Positions 35,700 through 45,889 of a stretch of DNA of 64,000 nucleotides are shown in pieces (the first letter of the stretch is position 1; every line of letters begins with the position of its first letter). Under the pieces are notes generated by a model. It did not search any database. It was not told the DNA's origin and saw nothing but the letters and a program-made list of their open reading frames with translations. The position numbers were made by a program, and so were the translations under genes. The stretch spans positions 33,622-97,621 of the forward strand of contig CANCJV010000007.1 in NCBI GenBank assembly GCA_947378425.1, given 5' to 3'. This DNA is from Synechococcaceae cyanobacterium. GTDB lineage: Bacteria; Cyanobacteriota; Cyanobacteriia; PCC-6307; Cyanobiaceae.

Positions 35700-35711
35700 C
35701 CCCCCCCCCCC
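35700..35711. repeat. run of twelve C after ndhD
   Basis: A homopolymer of 12 C begins one base after the ndhD stop codon. It is non-coding, so length variation would not affect a protein. Also a place where sequencing length errors are likely. Confidence 0.8.
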
Positions 35712-35815
35712 AGCCCACGGATCGCCGCTGTGCGGGGATCCCTGCCCCAGCCGAGCCACGCCAGCAGCGCCGCTCGTCTGAAATGGAGGCCAGCAAGCCA
35801 TCGAGAGCCGTAGTC

Positions 35816-37990
35816 ATGAGCATTGATCTCCAGAGCCGGCCTGCGCTGCTGGCAGGCCAGGGTTTGCCCCTGTTCGAGCGGATCACGCCCGAGCAGGTGA
35901 GTCAGCACATCCCCGAGCTGATGGCGGAGCTGGAGGCGGAGCTCTCTGCCCTGGAAATCGGGCTCGATCAGGCCGGCCAACAGGGCCCTCCCCCCAGCTG
36001 GGAGGCGGTGATGGAGCCCCTGCACCGGCTCAACGAACGGCTGCGCTGGAGCTGGGGGGTTGTCGGCCATCTCAACGGCGTCTGCAATACCCCGGAACTG
36101 CGAAAGGCCCATGCCGGAGAGCAGGCGGCCGTGGTGGCCTTCGGCAATCGCGCCGGCCAGAGCGAGATCATTTACCGGGCCCTCAAGGCCCTGCAGGCCC
36201 GCCCGGATCTCGACGACACCCAGCAGCGCATCCTCACGGCCGAGTTGCGCGACATGGACCTGCGCGGCGTCGGTCTGGAGGGGACCGAGCGGCAGGCCTT
36301 CAACGCCACCAGCCAGGAACTGGCGGAACTCTCCACCAGCTTCGGCAACCGCCTGCTGGATGCCACCAACAGCTGGACCCTGCGGCTCACGCAGCCGGCG
36401 GACGTCGAAGGACTGCCGGCGAGTCTGTGCGAGCAGCTGGCCCAGGCCGCCCGGCAGGCCGACTCTGCCGATGCTGAGGCCACGGCGGCGTCCGGTCCCT
36501 GGCTGCTGGGTCTCGACTACCCCCGCTTCGGGCCGTTCATGCAGTACAGCCGCCGCCGCGATCTGCGCGAGCGGCTGTACAGGGCCCAGGTGAGCCGAGC
36601 CTCGGGGGAGGCCACCGTTCTGCAGGACCAGCCCAGGCCGGACCTGCCCAGCCATGAACAGCTCAAGGCTGGCGACAGCAACTGGCCGGTGATCGAGCGG
36701 ATCCTCAGCCTGCGGCTGCAGCAGGCCCGGCGGCTGGGCTATGCCAACTGGGCGGAGTTGAGCCTGGCCTCCAAGATGGCTGATTCGATCGAGGCGGTGG
36801 AAGGGCTGCTGGAGGATCTGCGCGCGGCCGCCTATCCGATGGCCGTTCAGGAGCTGGACGATCTGCGCGCCTGTGCTGCGCGCCAGGGAGCACCGGAAGC
36901 GTCGGATCTCCAGCCCTGGGATGTGAGTTTCTGGGCTGATCACCTGCGCCGCGAGCGCTTCGATCTCGACAGCGAGGCCCTGCGGCCCTGGTTCCCCCTG
37001 CCGCGGGTGCTGGACGGGCTCTTTGCCCTCTGCGATCGCCTGTTCGGCATTGCCATCACCGCCGCCGATGGCGAAGCGCCGATCTGGCATCCGGATGTGC
37101 GCTTCTTCCGGGTCCATGACCGGGACGACGGCCGGCCGATCGCCGCTTTTTATCTCGATCCCTACAGCCGGCCCGGCAGCAAGCGAGGCGGGGCCTGGAT
37201 GGATGAGTGTCTGAGTCGCTCCCGCTCGGCCGATGGCCAGTCGGTGCTGCCTGTGGCCTATCTGGTCTGCAATCAGAGCCCGCCGGTGGGTGACACCCCC
37301 AGCCTGATGACCTTCCAGGAGGTGGAAACCCTTTTCCATGAGTTCGGCCACGGCCTGCATCACATGCTCACCACCGTCGAGCGGCCCCAGGCCGCCGGCA
37401 TCAACAACGTCGAGTGGGATGCGGTGGAACTGCCCAGCCAGTTCATGGAGAACTGGTGCTACGACGAGGCCACCCTGCTGGGCATGGCCCGCCACTGGCA
37501 GAGCGGTGAATCGCTGCCCGAGGGCGAATACGAGAAGCTGCTCGCCGCCCGCACGTTCATGGGCGGCGCCGCCACCCTGCGGCAGGTGCATTTCTCGCTG
37601 ACGGATCTGCGCCTGCACAGCCGCTGGACCCCCGACGGCGGCCAGAGCCCCGAACAGCTGCGCCGCCAGATCGCCATCACCACCACGGTGCTCGAGCCGA
37701 TCGAGAACGACGCCCTGCTCTGCTCCTTCGGCCACATCTTCGCCGGTGGCTACGCCGCCGGGTACTACTCCTACAAGTGGGCCGAGGTGCTCAGCGCCGA
37801 TGCCTTCAGTGCCTTTGAAGACGGGGGTCTCGAGAATGAGGAGGCGATCCGCTCCACCGGCCGCCGCTTCCGCGAGACCGTCCTCAGCCAGGGCGGCAGT
37901 CGCCATCCAGGCGAGCTGTTCGAGCGCTTCCGCGGTCGGCCGCCTTCCCCGGAGGCCCTGATCCGCCACACGGGCCTGGTGGCGAGCTGA
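35816..37990 (+). CDS. prlC: M3-family oligopeptidase (oligopeptidase A type)
   Basis: Zinc peptidase degrading short peptides, including processed signal peptides. About 724 residues from ATG 35816; an ATG at 35783 is upstream but outside the conserved part. The zinc motif is HEFGHGLHHML (HEXXH) in the C-terminal third, followed by the third ligand Glu in NNVEWDAVELPSQFMENW. The GGYAAGYYSYKWAEVLSADA segment matches the family C-terminus. No signal peptide, so cytoplasmic. Confidence 0.94.
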   Translation: MSIDLQSRPALLAGQGLPLFERITPEQVSQHIPELMAELEAELSALEIGLDQAGQQGPPPSWEAVMEPLHRLNERLRWSWGVVGHLNGVCNTPELRKAHAGEQAAVVAFGNRAGQSEIIYRALKALQARPDLDDTQQRILTAELRDMDLRGVGLEGTERQAFNATSQELAELSTSFGNRLLDATNSWTLRLTQPADVEGLPASLCEQLAQAARQADSADAEATAASGPWLLGLDYPRFGPFMQYSRRRDLRERLYRAQVSRASGEATVLQDQPRPDLPSHEQLKAGDSNWPVIERILSLRLQQARRLGYANWAELSLASKMADSIEAVEGLLEDLRAAAYPMAVQELDDLRACAARQGAPEASDLQPWDVSFWADHLRRERFDLDSEALRPWFPLPRVLDGLFALCDRLFGIAITAADGEAPIWHPDVRFFRVHDRDDGRPIAAFYLDPYSRPGSKRGGAWMDECLSRSRSADGQSVLPVAYLVCNQSPPVGDTPSLMTFQEVETLFHEFGHGLHHMLTTVERPQAAGINNVEWDAVELPSQFMENWCYDEATLLGMARHWQSGESLPEGEYEKLLAARTFMGGAATLRQVHFSLTDLRLHSRWTPDGGQSPEQLRRQIAITTTVLEPIENDALLCSFGHIFAGGYAAGYYSYKWAEVLSADAFSAFEDGGLENEEAIRSTGRRFRETVLSQGGSRHPGELFERFRGRPPSPEALIRHTGLVAS

Positions 37991-38039
37991 GGCCGCTGCG
38001 GCGGTTCGGCGCGCTCTGCCCTGCCGCCGGCGCCGCCGA

Positions 38040-38636
38040 TCAAGGCCGCAACAACTCGGCCAGCAGGGGCTTCAGAGCCTGAGGTGCCGTCAGCAGGCGA
38101 TCGTGGCGCAACACCGGCAGCAGCTGGCGGCGCCCCACCGGCAACACCCCCTGCCAGCCGGGGAAGACCGTCAGATCGGTGGGGCTGTAGAAGCTGCAGC
38201 AATCGATGCGCCGCAGGGGATCGAGATCGGCATCCAGCCTCTGCAGCAGCGAACTGGCGGGCTTCATGTCGGCGATGCCGGCCAACCAGAGCCGTGGCCA
38301 GGGCAAGGCGGTGAGCGTGCCCTGATGGGGACTGGCCACGCTGATGAAGCGGCGGGTCCGGGGTGCACCGCCCAGCAACTGAATCCAGCTGCGGGCAATC
38401 ACGCCCCCCATCGAGAACCCCAGCAGATCGATCGGCTGATCGGTCCCATAGGCCGCCCGAATCGCCTCATCGAGGCGCTGGGCCAGATCGAGCAGCGGCG
38501 TGGACCCCAGGCCATGGGGCAGATGGGGCAGCAGCAGCGGTTCGCGGCGATGATCCAGGTCCCGCAGCAGCGGCCGGAACACCCTGGGCGTGTCCCAGAG
38601 GCCGTGGATCAGCACCAGGGGAATCGCTTCAGCCAT
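38040..38636 (-). CDS. alpha/beta hydrolase, lipase-like
   Basis: 198 residues, a compact hydrolase. VLIHGLWDTPRVF is the oxyanion region and LLGFSMGGVIARSW carries the nucleophile serine. Downstream FISVASPHQGT and the DLTVFPGW region give the putative Asp; the histidine may be in LRHDRLLTAP. No signal peptide. It lies 33 bases downstream of proA in the same direction. Substrate unknown. Confidence 0.84.
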   Translation of the reverse strand: MAEAIPLVLIHGLWDTPRVFRPLLRDLDHRREPLLLPHLPHGLGSTPLLDLAQRLDEAIRAAYGTDQPIDLLGFSMGGVIARSWIQLLGGAPRTRRFISVASPHQGTLTALPWPRLWLAGIADMKPASSLLQRLDADLDPLRRIDCCSFYSPTDLTVFPGWQGVLPVGRRQLLPVLRHDRLLTAPQALKPLLAELLRP

Positions 38637-38669
38637 GGCGGTGCGGGGCTCTGGCAGCGGCAGAGGCGT

Positions 38670-39977
38670 TCACAGCGGCAGGGAGCGGTGGCTGAACTGG
38701 CGTTCACCCCTGGCGTAGTCGGCGGCGATGTGGCCTTCGCCGCGCAGGCGGTAGCGATAGGTGACGAGCCCCTCCAGGCCCACCGGCCCCCGCGGCGGCA
38801 GGGTCTGGGTGCTGATGCCCACTTCGGCACCGAAGCCATAGCGGAAGCCATCGGCGAAGCGGGTGGAGCAGTTGAGATACACCCCGGCACTGTCCACCAC
38901 CGCCAGGAAGCGATCGGCGGCCACCGGGTCGGTGGTGGCGATGGCGTCGGTGTGGCGGGAGCCGTAGGCGGCGATGTGCTCCAGCGCCTGCTCCAGATCC
39001 TCGACGATCCGCACACTCAGGATCAGGTCGGAGTACTCCGTGCGCCAGTCCTGGTCCAGCGCCGCATGGGGCACTCCGAGGGCGCAGGCGGCCCCATCGC
39101 CGCGCAGCTCCACCCCGGCGGCGCCGAAGGCCGCGATCGCTGCCGGTAGGAAGCTCGGCGCGATCGCACCATGCACCAGCAGGGTCTCGATGGCGTTGCA
39201 GGCGGCCGGATACTGGATTTTGCTGTCGAGGGCCAGGCGCAGGGCCTGGTCGGGATCGGCGGCCTGATCCACATACAGATGGCAGATGCCATCGGCGTGA
39301 CCCAGCACCGGGATGCGGGTGTTGTCCTGGATGAAGCGCACCAGATCGTTGGAGCCGCGCGGAATGATCAGATCCACCAGGCCATCGAGCTTCAGCAGCC
39401 CCAGGCTCTCCTGGCGGCTGGTGAGCAGGGCCAGGGCCTGGGGATCGACACTGGTCGTCGCCAGGCCCCGATGCAGGGCCGTCAGGATCGCTTCGCAGCT
39501 ATGGAGGGCTTCCCGGCCCCCCTTGAGCAAGGCGGCATTGCCGGAGCGGATTGCCAGCGAGGCGATCTGCATCACGGCATCGGGCCGGGCCTCGAAGATC
39601 ACACCCAGCACCCCAAGGGGCACGGTGACCCGCTCCAGCACCAGCCCTTGGTCGAGCTCGGTGTGGAGCTGGCGCCGGCCGAGGGGATCGGCCAGGGCCG
39701 CCACCTGGCGGACCCCCGCGATCGCCGCGGCCAGCTTGGTGGGATCAAGCCTGAGCCGGGCCACCAGCGCCGGCGCCAGGCCATCGGCTTCAGCCGCCTC
39801 GAGATCGCGCTGATTGGCGGCCAGGATCGCGGCCCCATCGGCCTCCAGGGCCGCCGCCATCGCCAGCACGGCCTCGCAGCGCCGACCATCGCTGAGCTGG
39901 CCCAGGGCCAGGGCGGAGCGGCGCACGGCCAGGGCCCGCTGCAGCAGCTCGGGCGAGGGATCGGGAATCTGGGTCAT
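38670..39977 (-). CDS. proA: gamma-glutamyl phosphate reductase
   Basis: Second step of proline synthesis: reduces glutamyl-5-phosphate to glutamate-5-semialdehyde with NADPH. 435 residues from ATG 39977; the longer frame is rejected because it reaches into the ROK gene. Motifs: [16 protein letters not shown] at the cofactor site, [26 protein letters not shown] and the catalytic cysteine in [15 protein letters not shown]-terminal [20 protein letters not shown]. Gap of seven bases after the ROK stop, so co-transcribed. Confidence 0.96.
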   Translation of the reverse strand: MTQIPDPSPELLQRALAVRRSALALGQLSDGRRCEAVLAMAAALEADGAAILAANQRDLEAAEADGLAPALVARLRLDPTKLAAAIAGVRQVAALADPLGRRQLHTELDQGLVLERVTVPLGVLGVIFEARPDAVMQIASLAIRSGNAALLKGGREALHSCEAILTALHRGLATTSVDPQALALLTSRQESLGLLKLDGLVDLIIPRGSNDLVRFIQDNTRIPVLGHADGICHLYVDQAADPDQALRLALDSKIQYPAACNAIETLLVHGAIAPSFLPAAIAAFGAAGVELRGDGAACALGVPHAALDQDWRTEYSDLILSVRIVEDLEQALEHIAAYGSRHTDAIATTDPVAADRFLAVVDSAGVYLNCSTRFADGFRYGFGAEVGISTQTLPPRGPVGLEGLVTYRYRLRGEGHIAADYARGERQFSHRSLPL

Positions 39978-39984
39978 GGAGCCA

Positions 39985-41001
39985 TCATCCCAAGCGGTCC
40001 AGCGCCAGCCGGGCGGCGCCGAGCCGGCCGGCCCCATTGCCGAGGGCACAGCGCCGGATCTCGAGCCCTTCGCGCGACACCGCCAGCACCCGCTGCTCCA
40101 GTTCCGCCCAGACCGCCGGCAGAAAATGGTGGCTGGCGCCGCTGAGTCCGCCACCGATCAGGACCAGCTCCGGGGTGAGCACATAGAGCAGGGAGCTCAG
40201 GCCGATGCCGAGCAGCTGGCCATAGCGCTGCCACACCGCCAGGGCCTCGGCATCGCCCGCGTCGGCGAGGCGGCAGAGCTCGGCTGGCTCGATCGGGCTG
40301 AGCCGGGCCAGGCCGGCGATGCTGCAGTACTGCTCCAGGGAGCCGCGGTTGCCGCTGCGGCAGGGAGGACCATCGGGATCGAGGCCGATCAGGCCCAGTT
40401 CGCCGGCGGCGCCACCATGGCCGGTGAACAGGCTGCCGCCCAGCATCACGCCACCGCCCACGCCGGTGCCGAGGGTGAGCAGAATCGTGTCGCCGCAGCA
40501 GCGGGCGGCGCCAAGCCAGGCCTCGCCGAGCAGGGCGCAGTTGGCGTCATTGCCCAGGGTGACCCGTCGCTGCAGTCGCGACTCCAGCCAGTCGGCCAGA
40601 GGCACATCGATCCAGCCGGGCAGGTTGATCGAGATCCGGGCGATGCGCGCCGTCCGATCCGTTGGCCCCGGCAGTCCCACCCCGACCCGATCGGCCAGAT
40701 GCTCGGGATCGAGTTGATCCACGGCCTCGGCGATCGCCATGGTCACGGCCCCCGGCAGCGCCGGCCGGGGAGTGGGCACCTCCAGTTCCGCCAGCAGCTG
40801 GCCTTGCTGATCAAAACGGCCGAGCTTGATGGCGGTGCCACCGAGATCGATGCCGATCAGCTGACCGGTCCCACCGGCCAGGTCAGCACCCCAGGCTCGA
40901 TCGGATTCAAGGGACAGGCTGCCGCTGGGCTGGCCTGGGCTCCCTCGGCCGGACTCGGTGCCGGGGGACGGCGGGACGGGGCAATCCAGGGGCTCGGTCA
41001 T
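39985..41001 (-). CDS. ROK-family sugar kinase with an altered zinc motif
   Basis: 338 residues, with a Pro/Gly/Ser-rich extension of about 45 residues before the fold. The ATP motif is [14 protein letters not shown] and the ROK signature region is [33 protein letters not shown] proteins bind zinc through C-x-C-G-x-x-G-C-x-E; here the segment reads [10 protein letters not shown], so two of the three zinc-ligand cysteines are replaced by serine. The [10 protein letters not shown] segment, with its catalytic Asp, is intact. Probably a glucokinase-type enzyme; true substrate unknown. Reads straight into proA. Confidence 0.87.
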   Translation of the reverse strand: MTEPLDCPVPPSPGTESGRGSPGQPSGSLSLESDRAWGADLAGGTGQLIGIDLGGTAIKLGRFDQQGQLLAELEVPTPRPALPGAVTMAIAEAVDQLDPEHLADRVGVGLPGPTDRTARIARISINLPGWIDVPLADWLESRLQRRVTLGNDANCALLGEAWLGAARCCGDTILLTLGTGVGGGVMLGGSLFTGHGGAAGELGLIGLDPDGPPCRSGNRGSLEQYCSIAGLARLSPIEPAELCRLADAGDAEALAVWQRYGQLLGIGLSSLLYVLTPELVLIGGGLSGASHHFLPAVWAELEQRVLAVSREGLEIRRCALGNGAGRLGAARLALDRLG

Positions 41002-41105
41002 GACAGAAGCGCGGTAGCCATGGTCGCGGACGCTGGCTCCAGAGCCTGACGCAGCGGCAGCCCGGGGCCCGGTGCTTCGCCCCGGAGCGTCCTCACGCCC
41101 CCGCT

Positions 41106-44100
41106 TCAGAACCGGAAGAACACCTGCAGCAGGCTCTGCCAGGCCCCCTGGCTGTCGACGGAGCCCTGCACACTGAAGGCCTCGGAGGCCTTGTAGGTCA
41201 GGGTCACCTGGGGCGCCACATCAGAGCGGTTGGGGGCCACCAGCAGCGAGGCATTGAGCCGATCGGTGATGTCGTAGCCCACCTCGGAGGCCAGCACCAG
41301 CTGGGGGGGCACCTGGCCGGAGCGCAGTTGGCTTCGCAGGGCGATCGAGGGATTCACATAGGTGGGATAGAGAGCCAGGCTGATGCGCTGCCCGAGGGCA
41401 TCGCTGAACGAGGCCAGCAGGGGGGAGAGCAGGGATTGCCCCAGCACGGTGGCCAGGGCGGTGCCCGCCTGGGCCCCGTTGAGCCCCGCCAGCGAGTTGC
41501 CGCCGATCAGGGCCACCAGACGCTCCTGGGGCAAGGGCGGGCTGCTGCGCAGGCGGATGTTGTCGGCGATCCGATCCGCCGGGCCGCTGACGCTCACGGT
41601 GACCAGGATCAGTTTCAGTTGATTCAGGGACGAGAACCCCCCCTGGGTCTGGGCCTCCACCAGGGAGGAATAGCCCGAACTGCCGACACTCCCCTGGCCC
41701 AGACCACTGGGGGCCATCACATTGAGACTGTCGGCGATGCGGGTGCGCAGGGCGATGTCGAGGTAGGGCACCAGCCCGAGCGAGGGGGTGAACACTGCCA
41801 CGTTGGGTGCATCGGGATCGAGGCTGAAGGTGGTGGTGAACAGGTTGAGGCGCCCCCGGAGCAGCCGCACCACCCCGGAGGCCCGCAGCGAGGGATCGAG
41901 ATGACCACTGATCCGCAGCGATCCACCGGTGCTGAAGTTGGCGATGTTCGGCAGCACCATCTGCAGGCCTGGCCCGAAGCGCAGCAGCAGGTTGTCGAAA
42001 CTGAGCCAGGGGAGATTGGGAATCGCCTGCTGCAGGGCCTCGTTGGTGCTGGATTCGACCTCGGGGCCGAGCAGGACCAGAGGCTGACGGAAGTCCCACT
42101 TGCGCTGCAACAGCTCATTCATGCTGGTGGGCTGCACCCGCAGGCCTGCCCTTGAGGGGCCAAGCCCCGAGGGGCCAACCCCTGAGGGGGCAGCGCTGGC
42201 CTGGCTGGTGCTGGCTGGAGGACTGCCTGCCGGTGCACCGTCTGCCGATGCAGAACCTGCCGGCGCGGGGCCTGGCTGGAGCGGGTGTGTCGGATCCGCG
42301 GTTGCCCGGTCGCGGGCTGCCCGATCAGAAGCGGTTGCGCCGGTCCCGGATGGCCCGGCGGTGGAGGGGCTGCCTGCAGCAAGGGCCCCGTCCTCGGGGC
42401 GGCCCAGCTCGCCGGGTTGGGCATTGATCGTGCCGTGGCTGATCTGCAGATCGCCGCCGAGCCTGGGGGCCACGAGGCTGCCGGCCAGGGTCAGCTGGCC
42501 CGCCGCCATCGCCGCAATCCGCGACTGGGCGAAGGGCACATCCTTGAGGCTGAGGGCCAGGGTCGGCTCGGTGCTGAGGGCATGGAGCAGGCCCAGCCGC
42601 CCTTCCCCCCGGATCAACCCGCGTTGACCGACCCGGGCCCGCAGGTCCTGCACCAGCAGCTGCTGAAAATCGAACAGCACCGTGGCTTCCACCCCCTTCA
42701 GGGATTGACCGACGAGGTCGTACTCGCCGTCGCGGAAGCGCAGGAAGCCGTTGGCGATCGGATCGGCGAGGCTGCCCCGCACCAGCAGCTGCAGGTCGAC
42801 ACTGCCCTTGCGCCAGGTCACCGCCCGACCGGTCAGCTCGGTGAGGAAGCGCAGGCCATCGCCGCGGCTGGCCATACGCAGTTCGAGCTGGTCGCGGTGG
42901 CGCTCCAGCGGGATGGTGCCCGCCAGATCGACGCTGCTGGAGGCGCCGGCGGCCCGCAGCGCCAGATCCACCGCCAGCCCCCTGGCCTTCAGCTCCACAT
43001 GGCCGCGATCGAGCTGCAGTGCCTGGTGGCCAAGGCCAGCGTCGTCGAGGGAGACATCCATGGCCAGCTCGGGATGGACCGGACCGAGGCGATAGCGCCC
43101 CCGCAGGCCGAGGTAGCCCCGCAGACTCTCCGGCACCGGCGTCAGCAGGGCCAGCAGCGAGAGCGAGACACCGGAGACATCGAAGCTGCCGTCGCCGGCA
43201 AACAGGGATCCCTCCAGCCGCACCTGGAACGGGTCGTGGGACAGGGCCAGATCCCGATCCCGCAGCTCCAGCCAGAGATGGCCACTGGCCCTGAGTTCGG
43301 CCCGGGCCCGGCGCAGATCGGGACCGCGGATGGCCAGATCGGCATCCAGCCGCATCTGCAGCCGGGAGAGTCGCTCCGCCCGGGTGGCCCGGCGGCGCTC
43401 CTGATCCCAGGAATCCAGCTGCTCCTGCACGTCCCGCAGGGCCAGCAACTGGTCCTCGATCGGGGCACCGAGGGTCTGGATCGCCGCCACCCTCAGATCC
43501 TCCGCCCCCCGACGGCGGGGCAGGGGAGCACCGCGCCAGACGGCCCAGGCCTGCAGGATCTGGTTGAACAACAGGGAGGAGAGATCCGTCGCCTGGAACC
43601 GGGCCTCGAAGGGGCCCGCCCAGCGGCCCTTGAGGGCTACGTCGACGCTGCCGGCCGCCAGCGGTTGCACCGTGCCCTTGAGGCTGTAATTCCGATCGGC
43701 ATAGGTCACCTGGGCCCGCACGCTGCGGCCACCAAGGCCGAGGAACTGGGGGCGATCCAGGGCCACGGCGCCGGCGAAGGCCAGGGGCTGGAGGGCCAGG
43801 CTGCCCGCCCCACTGAGGCCACCATCGAGGGGCTGGAACGGCCGGTTGCGGCCCAGGGCCAGCGAGAGGCCGTGCAGGGGCAGATCGCGGGCCTGCCAGC
43901 TGTAGCGCGCCGGCTTGCCGTGGAGCTCGAGGCTGCCGCCCTGGCGCTGCAGGGCCACGGCGATCGGATGCCAGCGGCGATCGAGCTGGGCGGTGATCGT
44001 GCCGCTGGGGGCCGGGGCATGGGCCTCGATGCGCAGCTGGCCGCCACCGCCCTGGAGGCCCACCAGGCGACCGCCCCAGGTTTCCTCCAACAGCAGGGGC

Positions 44101-45821
44101 CCGGCCCCGGGCCGGTGCACCACCAGATCGAGATCGGGCACCAGGGCGGCCAGGGGACCGTGCACCAGGCCCTGGGCATCCAGCTGGCCCTGGAGCCGGG
44201 TGCCGACCAGACCGCTGAGTCGGGCCAGGGGAAAATCACGCAAGTGGAATCGGGCCTGCAGCTCTCCCAGGCTCCATCCGCGTCCCGCTTGAAAGGCCAG
44301 CGGCAGGGAGGCGCTGGCCTGCAGATGCTCCGCCTCCAGGCGCCGCAACTGCAACTGGCCGTCATCGAGGCGCAGGGAGGCCTGCCAGCTGCCCAGCACC
44401 GGATTGCGCCGCTGCAGGGCTGTGTCCACCTGCAGCCTGGGCTGGCGCAGCGGTCCCGCCGCCACGATGCTCCCCTCCAGGGGATGATCCCGCAGCCAAT
44501 CCGGCAGTCGACGGCCGCGGGGCAGATCCACCGGATCGAGCCGCCAGGAGCCCGCCAGATCCAGCTGGCGACCGATGACGCCGCTCGCGGCCAGCCGGGA
44601 CTGGCCGCGCCAGGCCTGCAGCTGAGCCTGCTGCAACCGGCCGGAGCGCCAGCGGCCCTGCAGAACGGCCTGGATTGGATTGGTTCCGGGATCCTGGGCC
44701 GCGGGCGGTTGGGCCAGCAGGCGCAACGCGAGGGAGCGGTCCGCGTCGATACGGCCCGAAACCTGCCCCTGCCAGGCCCCGAAGCGCCAGGGGCTGGGGG
44801 CCAGGGTGAGCCGCTGGGCCCGGCAGCTGAGCGGCAGTCGAGCCGCCACCAGGGGCTGGGCCAGTCCCCGTTGCCGCCAGCTCACGTCCGAAAGTGCCAC
44901 CTGCCCCTGGCAACCGGCCACTCCCCGCTCCAGGCTGAGGGAAACCAGGCCATCGGCGTGGCCGCCCAGCTGGCCCTGCAGGGGCAGAAAGCGGCGCAGG
45001 GGGGCGATCGGCAACTGTCGAGGCTTGATCTGCAGGCGCCAGTGGCGCTGCTGCCACTGCCCGATTCCCACCAGCTGGGCCGAACCTGGCAGGCCAGGAA
45101 CCATCACCCTGGCACCGCCATCGAGCTGGCGCAGGTGGGGCCGCAGACGCACCTGCGCCTCGGCCTCCAGTTCGATCGGCTGGCCCCCCTGAGCCAGCCC
45201 CCAGAGCTTCACCCTGCCGGGCTGCAGCAGGCGGAAGGTCAGGTCCAGGCGCGGCGGCTTGCCGCCGGGGACGATCGGGCCGAGCACCCACCACTGGCCC
45301 CGGGCATTGGGCCGCAGATCGGCGTGGGCGCCGCGGAAACTCAGATCGAGCACCAGGCTGCGCCGCCGCCAGCTGGCCAGCGGATCCAGCCAGACATGGG
45401 CGCCGCTGACCGCGGCGGTCGAACCGTCCTGCGCTCCGGCCAGAAAGCGGCTGGCCCCCACACAGAGGCCCTCAGGGCTGAGGCCGCAGTAGGAGCCGAG
45501 CTGCAGCGGCCGACCCATGAGCGTGCCCACCTGCCGCTCCAGGTGGGGCCGCCAGCTCTCGTAGAGGCCCGCCAGGATCCGATCCGAGGCCAGCCAGAGA
45601 ACCGTTCCCGCCGCGATCAGCACGCCGCCACCGGCCAGGGTTGCCGACCTGATGCCCGGACGCCTGGCCCCGGCGCGACGGGTCACGGGCTGCTGCTGGG
45701 GCGCAGCCCGTTCGACCGGCGACGTCGGCAGAGCCGTCACAGCCTGGCTGCCGAGCCTCGCCTTGCGGCGACGGAGGGCCCTTCGCAGGGATCGGGACCA
45801 ATTTCTGGGCAGCAACCTCAT
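41106..45821 (-). CDS. TamB-like translocation/assembly protein (DUF490)
   Basis: A very large protein of 1571 residues spanning the periplasm in Gram-negative bacteria, where TamB-type proteins move lipid or help assemble outer-membrane proteins. A single N-terminal helix (about residues 58-78, GGGVLIAAGTVLWLASDRI) anchors it. A long repetitive beta-rich region (many L-x-L-x-G, A-x-L-x-L strands) follows. The C-terminal DUF490 domain has the characteristic KWDFRQPLVLLGP, LNVMAPSGLGQGSV and ERLVALIGGNSLAG, ending in a beta-signal-like phenylalanine (LLQVFFRF). A Ser/Ala/Pro/Gly-rich insert sits near 42.14-42.43 kb. The downstream stop is 105 bases from the ROK start. Confidence 0.92.
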   Translation of the reverse strand: MRLLPRNWSRSLRRALRRRKARLGSQAVTALPTSPVERAAPQQQPVTRRAGARRPGIRSATLAGGGVLIAAGTVLWLASDRILAGLYESWRPHLERQVGTLMGRPLQLGSYCGLSPEGLCVGASRFLAGAQDGSTAAVSGAHVWLDPLASWRRRSLVLDLSFRGAHADLRPNARGQWWVLGPIVPGGKPPRLDLTFRLLQPGRVKLWGLAQGGQPIELEAEAQVRLRPHLRQLDGGARVMVPGLPGSAQLVGIGQWQQRHWRLQIKPRQLPIAPLRRFLPLQGQLGGHADGLVSLSLERGVAGCQGQVALSDVSWRQRGLAQPLVAARLPLSCRAQRLTLAPSPWRFGAWQGQVSGRIDADRSLALRLLAQPPAAQDPGTNPIQAVLQGRWRSGRLQQAQLQAWRGQSRLAASGVIGRQLDLAGSWRLDPVDLPRGRRLPDWLRDHPLEGSIVAAGPLRQPRLQVDTALQRRNPVLGSWQASLRLDDGQLQLRRLEAEHLQASASLPLAFQAGRGWSLGELQARFHLRDFPLARLSGLVGTRLQGQLDAQGLVHGPLAALVPDLDLVVHRPGAGPLLLEETWGGRLVGLQGGGGQLRIEAHAPAPSGTITAQLDRRWHPIAVALQRQGGSLELHGKPARYSWQARDLPLHGLSLALGRNRPFQPLDGGLSGAGSLALQPLAFAGAVALDRPQFLGLGGRSVRAQVTYADRNYSLKGTVQPLAAGSVDVALKGRWAGPFEARFQATDLSSLLFNQILQAWAVWRGAPLPRRRGAEDLRVAAIQTLGAPIEDQLLALRDVQEQLDSWDQERRRATRAERLSRLQMRLDADLAIRGPDLRRARAELRASGHLWLELRDRDLALSHDPFQVRLEGSLFAGDGSFDVSGVSLSLLALLTPVPESLRGYLGLRGRYRLGPVHPELAMDVSLDDAGLGHQALQLDRGHVELKARGLAVDLALRAAGASSSVDLAGTIPLERHRDQLELRMASRGDGLRFLTELTGRAVTWRKGSVDLQLLVRGSLADPIANGFLRFRDGEYDLVGQSLKGVEATVLFDFQQLLVQDLRARVGQRGLIRGEGRLGLLHALSTEPTLALSLKDVPFAQSRIAAMAAGQLTLAGSLVAPRLGGDLQISHGTINAQPGELGRPEDGALAAGSPSTAGPSGTGATASDRAARDRATADPTHPLQPGPAPAGSASADGAPAGSPPASTSQASAAPSGVGPSGLGPSRAGLRVQPTSMNELLQRKWDFRQPLVLLGPEVESSTNEALQQAIPNLPWLSFDNLLLRFGPGLQMVLPNIANFSTGGSLRISGHLDPSLRASGVVRLLRGRLNLFTTTFSLDPDAPNVAVFTPSLGLVPYLDIALRTRIADSLNVMAPSGLGQGSVGSSGYSSLVEAQTQGGFSSLNQLKLILVTVSVSGPADRIADNIRLRSSPPLPQERLVALIGGNSLAGLNGAQAGTALATVLGQSLLSPLLASFSDALGQRISLALYPTYVNPSIALRSQLRSGQVPPQLVLASEVGYDITDRLNASLLVAPNRSDVAPQVTLTYKASEAFSVQGSVDSQGAWQSLLQVFFRF

Positions 45822-45839
45822 CTGCCCCGGTCGGTCACT

Positions 45840-45889
45840 GGCGCGGTCGGCCGCAATATAAGGAGGTTGACCAGCCCTCCCCAGTCCCC
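45840..45889. promoter_or_regulatory. divergent promoter region of TamB-like and Ycf51-like genes
   Basis: Only 68 bases separate the two divergent starts. The one AT-rich patch, AATATAAGG at 45855-45863, gives a TATAAG -10-like hexamer on the plus strand and a TATATT on the minus strand, so it could serve both genes. No clear -35 elements. Confidence 0.3.

Noticed and set aside
34038..35801. Open frame of 587 codons on the minus strand
   Set aside because: Antisense to ndhD; its Gln/His/Gly-rich product is a shadow of a hydrophobic membrane protein.
35618..37969. Open frame of 783 codons on the minus strand
   Set aside because: Antisense shadow of the M3 oligopeptidase, which has an intact HEXXH and family motifs on the other strand.
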